Below, piece by piece: positions 58,906 through 64,000 of a stretch of 64,000 nucleotides of DNA (position 1 is its first letter; the number at the start of each line of letters is the position of its first letter). This stretch comes from Atlantibacter subterraneus (GTDB taxonomy: Bacteria; Pseudomonadota; Gammaproteobacteria; Enterobacterales; Enterobacteriaceae): NCBI RefSeq assembly GCF_027853245.1, contig NZ_JAPTZM010000003.1; one strand, written 5' to 3'. The notes under the pieces were generated by a model, which searched no databases, was not told where the DNA came from, and was given only the letters and a program-made list of their open reading frames with translations. Both the position numbers and the translations under genes were made by a program.

Positions 58906-59604
58906 ATGGCGACGACGGGCGGAATGATTACCGGATTTTTACTCACTGCGCTGGTAGGGTGGGGGCTGTATGAATATCTGCCGCCGCAGTATAACCCCTT
59001 CGCGCCGCTCTCCCCCAGCGACCCGCCCACCGTGGTGACCCGCTACAAACTGCGTCAGCTCGCCAATGACCCGGCGGCCTGTATGGCAGTGCTCAGGCAA
59101 GCCAGCGAGCAGGGAATGATTCAGTTTCGCGAGCAATCCAGCACCACCGGCAACTGCCCGCTGGATTCTCCGGTGCGCGTCACGCGCTTTGGCGAGGTGC
59201 AGCTCAGCAGCAGCTTTTTGGCCAGCTGCCCGCTGGCGCTGAGTTCGGCGATGTACGTTCAGCAGCGCGCGGTGCCGACGGCGCAGCAGATCATGGGCAG
59301 CCCGCTGCGGCGTATCGATCACCTTGGCAGCTTCGCCTGCCGCAATATCTACAACCGCGAGCAGGCGCGGCGCAGCGAACACGCCACGGCGGATGCCCTG
59401 GACATCAGCGGTTTTCGCTTCGCCAACGGTCAGCAAATCACGGTGCGAAAAGGCTGGAATGAAAGCGGGCCGCGCGGCGAGGTCATGCGCGAACTGTTCA
59501 GCCACAGCTGTGCGTTTTACGGCAATTCACTCGGGCCGAACTACAACGCCGCCCACGCCGATCATTTTCATTTAGGCATGCGCGGATTTGGGATCTGCCG
59601 TTAA
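58906..59604 (+). CDS. Extensin-like C-terminal domain protein (putative zinc peptidase)
   Basis: A 232-residue protein with one N-terminal membrane anchor (about 6-24) and an extensin-like C-terminal domain (about 45-232). 'SEHATADALDISGFRFANGQ' and 'NAAHADHFHLGMRGFGICR' contain the His and Asp residues expected for a LAS-type zinc peptidase (HxxxxxxD and HxDHFH patterns). Bacterial members are suspected DD-peptidases acting on cell-wall peptides, though this is not proven. It is next to ddlA and absent from this position in E. coli. Cysteines at 'CRNIYN' and 'HSCAFYG' may form disulphides in the periplasm. Confidence 0.82.
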   Translation: MATTGGMITGFLLTALVGWGLYEYLPPQYNPFAPLSPSDPPTVVTRYKLRQLANDPAACMAVLRQASEQGMIQFREQSSTTGNCPLDSPVRVTRFGEVQLSSSFLASCPLALSSAMYVQQRAVPTAQQIMGSPLRRIDHLGSFACRNIYNREQARRSEHATADALDISGFRFANGQQITVRKGWNESGPRGEVMRELFSHSCAFYGNSLGPNYNAAHADHFHLGMRGFGICR

Positions 59605-59772
59605 AGCATATTCCCCGGCGAGCAGGCGGTTATTTCGTGATGCATATCACGGTAAAGCGCTTTTGTGTGATAAATCACTGAATTTCACCACAGCGCATGG
59701 ATCGCAAGAAGTTGCAGGCCGACTCTTGCTACCCTGCCATAAAATCTTCACATCTTATTGAAAACGCGCGTC

Positions 59773-60984
59773 ATGGAATCCTGGAAAGTTAATCTTATCT
59801 CTGTCTGGTTCGGCTGCTTTTTTACCGGGTTGGCGATCAGTCAGATTTTACCGTTTTTGCCGTTGTACGTGGCGCAGCTTGGCGTTACGTCCCATGAAGC
59901 GCTGTCGATGTGGTCCGGGCTGACCTTTAGCGTCACGTTTCTGGTCTCCGCCATCGTATCGCCAATGTGGGGCAGCCTGGCGGACCGCAAAGGCCGCAAA
60001 CTGATGCTACTGCGCGCGTCGCTGGGTATGGCGGTGGCGATCCTGCTGCAGGCCTTCGCCACCAACGTCTGGCAACTGTTTTTCCTGCGCGCCCTGATGG
60101 GCCTGACCTCAGGCTACATTCCTAACGCTATGGCGCTGGTGGCATCCCAGGTGCCGCGCGAGCGCAGCGGCTGGGCGCTGAGCACGCTGTCAACCGCGCA
60201 GATCAGCGGTGTGATAGCCGGGCCGCTGATGGGCGGTTTCCTGGCGGACTGGGTGGGGTTGCACTGGGTATTTTTAATCACCGCAGGCTTATTAATGGTC
60301 AGTTTTGTGGTGACGCTGTTCTTTATTAAAGAGGGCGTACGCACGGTCATCACCAAAGATCAGCGTCTGAGTGGCAAAGCGGTGTTCGCGTCATTACCCT
60401 ATCCTGGCCTGATCGTTAGCCTGTTCGTTACCACCATGGTGATCCAACTGTGTAACGGTTCGGTGGGGCCTATCCTGGCGCTGTTTATCCAGTCGCTCGC
60501 GCCGCAAAGCAATAACATCGCGTTTTTGAGCGGCCTGATTGCCGCAGTGCCTGGCGTTTCGGCGTTAATCAGCGCGCCGCGCCTCGGGAAACTGGGCGAT
60601 CGCATTGGCACTGCGCGTATCCTGATGGCGACGCTAATCGTCGCCGTAGTGCTGTTTTTCGCCATGTCGTTCGTCACCAACCCGGTGCAACTGGGCATCC
60701 TGCGATTCCTGCTGGGTTTCGCCGATGGTGCCATGCTGCCAGCGGTGCAAACGCTGCTATTAAAATATTCCAGCGACCAGATCACCGGGCGTATTTTCGG
60801 GTACAACCAGTCGTTTATGTATCTGGGCAATGTCGTCGGGCCGTTGATGGGCGCGGGCGTTAGCGCCGCTGCCGGGTTTCGCTGGGTATTTATTGCTACG
60901 GCGCTGGTCGTACTGATTAATATTGTTCAGCTTGCGGTTGCACTTAATCGCACCGCCGCCAAAAGACGCGCGGCAGGGAGTTGA
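59773..60984 (+). CDS. MdtG-like multidrug efflux MFS transporter
   Basis: A 403-residue major-facilitator protein with 12 helices, of the DHA1 drug-proton antiporter group, close to MdtG: 'WFGCFFTGLAISQILPFLPL', 'MWGSLADRKGRKLMLLRASL' (loop 2-3), 'GYIPNAMALVASQVPRERSG' and 'GRIFGYNQSFMYLGNVVGPL'. The ATG at 59773 is chosen over a TTG at 59758. It is a paralogue, since E. coli mdtG is elsewhere. Its substrate is unknown. No good Shine-Dalgarno is seen. Confidence 0.85.
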   Translation: MESWKVNLISVWFGCFFTGLAISQILPFLPLYVAQLGVTSHEALSMWSGLTFSVTFLVSAIVSPMWGSLADRKGRKLMLLRASLGMAVAILLQAFATNVWQLFFLRALMGLTSGYIPNAMALVASQVPRERSGWALSTLSTAQISGVIAGPLMGGFLADWVGLHWVFLITAGLLMVSFVVTLFFIKEGVRTVITKDQRLSGKAVFASLPYPGLIVSLFVTTMVIQLCNGSVGPILALFIQSLAPQSNNIAFLSGLIAAVPGVSALISAPRLGKLGDRIGTARILMATLIVAVVLFFAMSFVTNPVQLGILRFLLGFADGAMLPAVQTLLLKYSSDQITGRIFGYNQSFMYLGNVVGPLMGAGVSAAAGFRWVFIATALVVLINIVQLAVALNRTAAKRRAAGS

Positions 60985-61025
60985 TGTATCATATATTCTG
61001 CAGCGTGATTTTATTAATCGTCGTT

Positions 61026-61088
61026 GGCGAACCGTTTATTCGCCATAGGGAATCATATATATTCAGTGAAACGTTTCGCTGAATATAT
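61026..61088. terminator. Two hairpins after the MFS gene, including a 32-bp palindrome
   Basis: GGCGAA/TTCGCC (61026-61044) is followed by a 32-bp palindrome at 61057-61088 (arms of 16 bases, first ATATATTCAG, last CTGAATATAT, centre AAACGTTT) with one T-G wobble. It may terminate the MFS transcript or be an operator for iraP. No clean T-run follows. Confidence 0.6.
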
Positions 61089-61200
61089 TATTCGCGGTTT
61101 CACACAAATACGATAAAATCGGCAAAATACTACTTTTCCCCCCTATCAAAAATGGGGAGGGGATGTTAACGTCATTTGACTTTTTAAAGGGATAATCTTC

Positions 61201-61461
61201 ATGAAAAACTTAATTGCTGAACTATTAGTGACCCTCGCTGATAAAGAGCAGGAGTCAAAAGCGTTAGTGGCTCAGGTTGAAGCGTTGGAGATTGTTGTGA
61301 CGGCGCTGCTGCGTCGTATGGAGCCGTGCGAACAGCAGGCGCTTATTGATAGCATCGACGGTGCAATGGACGGTGCGCGTGTAAAGTCTGAGGTCTCTGT
61401 AGAGGATTCGGAGCTCCTACAGCAGTACCTGAAAAAGCTCCTGAAACATCCACGAAACTGA
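61201..61461 (+). CDS. iraP: Anti-adaptor IraP (RpoS stabiliser)
   Basis: An 86-residue coiled-coil protein, the same length as E. coli IraP, with the near-identical start 'MKNLIAELLVTLADKEQESK' and 'ALEIVVTALLRRM' and end 'YLKKLLKHPRN'. IraP binds RssB and stops delivery of RpoS to ClpXP, mainly during phosphate starvation. It lies 216 bp after the MFS gene and upstream of psiF, but phoA is not between them. Confidence 0.94.
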   Translation: MKNLIAELLVTLADKEQESKALVAQVEALEIVVTALLRRMEPCEQQALIDSIDGAMDGARVKSEVSVEDSELLQQYLKKLLKHPRN

Positions 61462-61852
61462 AATTTAGAGCCAGGTGTTTGTTATTACTGAGTCTTAAGC
61501 GAAATTACTGGCTACGCCGATCTCTTTATTACCTTCATGCAATAAGCCAGCCGGGAAATAAATAAAAAGGCATTTTATTTCCCGGCTCAAATGCTGCGTT
61601 TATCTGTTTATTTAAAACAGGCTTAAAGATATTACCGTTTCGGTAATTGACGGCATTTTAGCGCTGTCTGGAAATTTCCGGGTTGGGTAATAAGCGCGTA
61701 GTCAGACTTATTTCGACGCGCAGGCTGGGAGATGTGTGTAAAAAAATACACAAAAATTAATGTTATCCCGTTGGCAATCCTGAAATGCGTCAGTGGTTTT
61801 TCTGCTGCGCCAGGCCAGGCTTAAAACGCCTTATTTCAATTGGGATGGTGCT
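61462..61852. other. Noncoding interval between iraP and psiF, where phoA would be expected
   Basis: 391 bp. In E. coli phoA lies here in front of psiF; no part of an alkaline phosphatase is visible in any frame. The region holds a strong hairpin (61549-61587). No convincing Pho box was found by eye. Confidence 0.65.
61549..61587 (+). terminator. 14-bp hairpin downstream of iraP
   Basis: AGCCGGGAAATAAA (61549-61562) and TTTATTTCCCGGCT (61574-61587) pair perfectly across an 11-base loop. It is about 90 bp after the iraP stop and probably ends that transcript, in either direction. Confidence 0.65.
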
Positions 61853-62173
61853 ATGAAATCAACAATACTTTTTACACTTCTGGCAGGACTGTTAAGCAGC
61901 TCTCCAGTCCATGCCGCCGAAAGAACCCTCACGCCGCAACAGCAGCGCATGACCACCTGTAACCAGCAGGCCACGTCGCAGGATCTTAAAGGCGACGCGC
62001 GAAAATCCTATATGAGCAATTGCCTGAAGAACAGCCAGTCTGCGCCGGGCGATAAAAGTTTGACGCCTCAGCAGCAGAAAATGAAAAGCTGTAATACCGA
62101 GGCGGGAAATAAATCCCTTACCGGCGATGCCCGTAAAACCTTTATGAGCGAGTGTCTGAAAAAGGCCAGCTAA
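61853..62173 (+). CDS. psiF: Phosphate-starvation-inducible protein PsiF
   Basis: A 106-residue exported protein with a signal peptide (about 1-21, ending 'VHAAE'). The mature part has two repeats of the PsiF domain ('TLTPQQQRMTTCNQQATSQD', 'LKGDARKSYMSNCLKN' and 'SLTPQQQKMKSCNTEAG', 'LTGDARKTFMSECLKKAS'), each with two cysteines. Function unknown; in E. coli it is induced with phoA by phosphate starvation. Here it lacks its usual upstream partner phoA. Confidence 0.94.
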   Translation: MKSTILFTLLAGLLSSSPVHAAERTLTPQQQRMTTCNQQATSQDLKGDARKSYMSNCLKNSQSAPGDKSLTPQQQKMKSCNTEAGNKSLTGDARKTFMSECLKKAS

Positions 62174-62281
62174 TCATCCATTAGGGTGAGTTTGATTTAA
62201 GTCTCACCCTAAATTTCATACTCCGCGCCGTTGACCCGTTTCTATACTCTGGGAAATTTGTCCAGTTAATCTCCTATACCA

Positions 62282-63391
62282 ATGAATGATGAACAGACCT
62301 TCAGCAAATGGCGTCTCTGGGATATTTCGGCACGCGAAAAGCCTCTTAACGACGATAAATACCGCAGCGGTTTACGCTTTGCGCGTCGTATCTGGCTACC
62401 GCGCACCGTAGGCCATTTTTGCTGCTTCATCATGTTTGCCGGCGTGTTGGTGGACCAGGCGCTGCCGGGATGGTGGTGGCTGGCGCTGGTGATGTATGCC
62501 TTTGTCTGGCCGCACCTGGCGCTGCAAATCGCTGAACGCTCGTCGGACCCCATGACGGCGGAGCGGCGAAACTTAATCATCGATACCCTGATGGCGGGCA
62601 TCGGGATCGCCATTATGGGCGGTAACGCGCTGCCCTGTTTGCTGCTGTCGATGATGATCAATATGAACAATATCGGCGCATTCGGCGTGCGTTTTTTTGC
62701 CGCCGGACTGATGTTGCAGATGATGACGGCGCTGATGGCCATGCAGTTTATCGATGCGCCCCTTAACCTCACCACGACGCCGCTACAGTTTTTCCTTAGT
62801 TTACCGACGTTGATTATCTATCCTGCGCTGTTCGGCTTCGTTTGCTATCGCACGGCGGTCAATCTGGCGGAGCATAAGCGGCGTCATCAACTGATCAGCA
62901 CCCGCGACGGGATGACCGGCGTCTATAACCGTCGCCACTGGGAGCAGCTGTTAAGTATTGAATATGAAAACGCGCTGCGCTACCGCCGCGCCTCCACGCT
63001 GCTGCTGATCGACATCGACCACTTTAAGCAAATCAACGACACCTACGGGCATGATGTTGGCGATAAAGCGATTATTGCCGTGACGCAATATTTACAGCTC
63101 ACGCTGCGGGTCAGCGATGTGATTGGCCGGTTCGGCGGGGATGAGTTTGCGGTGATCATGAGCGGTACGTCTCCGGAAAGCGCCGTCGCCGCGATGGATC
63201 GCATCCATGAGCGTTTGCAGAACCTGAGAATAGAAAATGCCGCATCGCTAAACGTGCAGATCAGCGTCGGCATCGCGCCGTTCAATACCCATATGAAGGA
63301 TTATCAGGAGTGGCTGAAAGCCGCCGACATGGCGCTGTATCAGGCCAAGAAGGCCGGGCGTAACCGAACCGAGGTGTATACGGTCAGATGA
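62282..63391 (+). CDS. dgcC: Diguanylate cyclase DgcC (AdrA)
   Basis: A 369-residue membrane diguanylate cyclase. The N-terminal MASE2 domain (about 30-195) has several helices; the GGDEF domain carries 'RFGGDEFAVIMSG' and, five residues before it, the 'RVSD' inhibitory site (RxxD). 'STRDGMTGVYNRRHWEQLL' starts the domain, as in E. coli DgcC (371 residues). It makes cyclic-di-GMP that activates cellulose synthesis and curli-type biofilm. Between psiF and proC as in E. coli. Confidence 0.95.
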   Translation: MNDEQTFSKWRLWDISAREKPLNDDKYRSGLRFARRIWLPRTVGHFCCFIMFAGVLVDQALPGWWWLALVMYAFVWPHLALQIAERSSDPMTAERRNLIIDTLMAGIGIAIMGGNALPCLLLSMMINMNNIGAFGVRFFAAGLMLQMMTALMAMQFIDAPLNLTTTPLQFFLSLPTLIIYPALFGFVCYRTAVNLAEHKRRHQLISTRDGMTGVYNRRHWEQLLSIEYENALRYRRASTLLLIDIDHFKQINDTYGHDVGDKAIIAVTQYLQLTLRVSDVIGRFGGDEFAVIMSGTSPESAVAAMDRIHERLQNLRIENAASLNVQISVGIAPFNTHMKDYQEWLKAADMALYQAKKAGRNRTEVYTVR

Positions 63392-63422
63392 GCGCTAACG
63401 CACGCTCATCTGACGCGGCGCA

Positions 63423-64000
63423 TTAACTTTTGCTCAGCGCCTCGGATTTGGCCATGCATTGCGCCATGGCTTCCATGACCGCCGCGCGCAAGCCTTTCTC
63501 TTCCAGCACTTTTACCGCCTCAATGGTGGTACCGCCCGGCGAACACACCATGTCCTTTAGCTCGCCCGGATGCTTACCGGTTTCCAGCACCATTTTGGCG
63601 GAGCCCATCACCGCCTGGGCGGCAAACTTATAGGCCTGGGCGCGGGGCATGCCGCCCAGCACGGCGGCATCCGCCATCGCTTCGATAAACATAAACACAT
63701 AAGCCGGAGCCGAACCGCTGACGCCCACCACCGAGTGGATCATATATTCCGGCACGTTTTCCGCCTGTCCGAAGCTGCGGAACATCGCCAGCACCGCGTC
63801 GGTTTCTTCCGGCGACACCAGCGCGTTGGCGGTGATCGAGGTCATACCGGCGTTGACCAACGACGGTGTGTTAGGCATGGCGCGGATAATTTTGCGGTCA
63901 TGGCCCAGCGCCACGGCGAGCTGATCGAGCGTGATCCCGGCGGCGATGGACACCACCAGCGAATCTTTATTCAGGCTGGAGGCGATGTCGCCCATCACTT
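63423..64000 (-). CDS. proC: Pyrroline-5-carboxylate reductase, 5' end outside window
   Basis: The C-terminal part (about 192 residues) of the last enzyme of proline synthesis; the start lies past the right edge. 'VVSIAAGITLDQLAVALGHD', 'IIRAMPNTPSLVNAGMTSIT', 'VSGSAPAYVFMFIEAMADAA' and 'VCSPGGTTIEAVKVLEEKGL' are conserved ProC blocks. E. coli ProC has 269 residues. It is convergent with dgcC, the E. coli arrangement. Confidence 0.95.
   Translation of the reverse strand, partial: VMGDIASSLNKDSLVVSIAAGITLDQLAVALGHDRKIIRAMPNTPSLVNAGMTSITANALVSPEETDAVLAMFRSFGQAENVPEYMIHSVVGVSGSAPAYVFMFIEAMADAAVLGGMPRAQAYKFAAQAVMGSAKMVLETGKHPGELKDMVCSPGGTTIEAVKVLEEKGLRAAVMEAMAQCMAKSEALSKS

Noticed and set aside
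61462..61852. Remnant of phoA or a Pho box before psiF
   Set aside because: No alkaline-phosphatase motif in any frame and no pair of CTGTCAT-like repeats with proper spacing.
1..64000. CRISPR arrays, tRNA/rRNA genes, insertion sequences, prophage or integrase genes
   Set aside because: No regularly spaced repeats, cloverleaf-like sequences, transposases or integrases were recognised on either strand.

Overview
This window is chromosomal DNA of a gamma-proteobacterium of the family Enterobacteriaceae. The right-hand block hemB, ampH, sbmA, yaiW, yaiY, yaiZ, ddlA, iraP, psiF, dgcC, proC follows the Escherichia coli order around proC, with near-identical protein lengths. The high GC content, the treZ-treY-glgX cluster and the chromosomal tellurite locus fit an Enterobacter/Kosakonia/Klebsiella-like genus better than Escherichia; the genus cannot be fixed by eye. 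No rRNA, tRNA, insertion sequence, prophage or CRISPR array was seen.

Layout. 1-1250: the tail of a YdcZ-type membrane protein and a ribbon-helix-helix/ParE-type toxin-antitoxin pair. 1300-8850: a divergent LysR regulator and a seven-gene operon (Liv-type ABC importer, a 2-amino-thiazoline-4-carboxylate hydrolase and an N-carbamoyl-L-amino-acid hydrolase), which looks like a route for importing a cyclic thiazoline and converting it to L-cysteine. 9270-15730: treZ, treY and glgX, which turn glycogen/maltodextrin into trehalose. 15770-17030: yicL and a small lipoprotein. 17380-23720: a sialic-acid locus split into nanR and nanA-nanT (plus strand) and nanE-nanK-nanQ-rpiR (minus strand), converging tail to tail. 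23840-34380: a tellurite/stress locus, with terZABCDE on one strand and, divergently, an ATP-grasp/phosphoribosyltransferase/HAD/aldolase module plus terW. 34411-35069: two inverted copies of a roughly 265-nt noncoding element rich in hairpins. 35090-45380: a mixed region with a HAD phosphatase, a chemoreceptor, a DJ-1/PfpI protein, a glutathione transferase, a purine-nucleoside-permease-family protein, a MetNIQ-like importer and a GGDEF-EAL protein. 45600-50450: a GNAT acetyltransferase and the L-tartrate locus ttdR/ttdABT. 50500 to the end: asr, hemB, the prlF-yhaV toxin-antitoxin pair, then the conserved ampH-to-proC backbone, which lacks phoA and carries two extra genes between ddlA and iraP.

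How the genes work together. The window alternates conserved housekeeping genes (haem and proline synthesis, cell-wall D-Ala-D-Ala ligase and AmpH, peptide import, RpoS control, cyclic-di-GMP synthesis) with self-contained catabolic or stress cassettes: thiazoline/cysteine, sialic acid, tartrate, trehalose and tellurite. Each catabolic cassette carries its own regulator and transporter. Regulatory sites that can be read directly include a three-copy NanR operator before nanA, an RstA box before asr, two tandem palindromes before prlF, a sigma-E-like promoter before sbmA, two near-identical dyads in the ter divergent promoter region, and a 32-bp palindrome before iraP.

The most unusual signal is the inverted pair of structured elements at 34411-35069. 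The hairpins correspond one to one between the copies while several stems differ in sequence yet stay perfectly paired, so selection appears to act on folding and not on coding.
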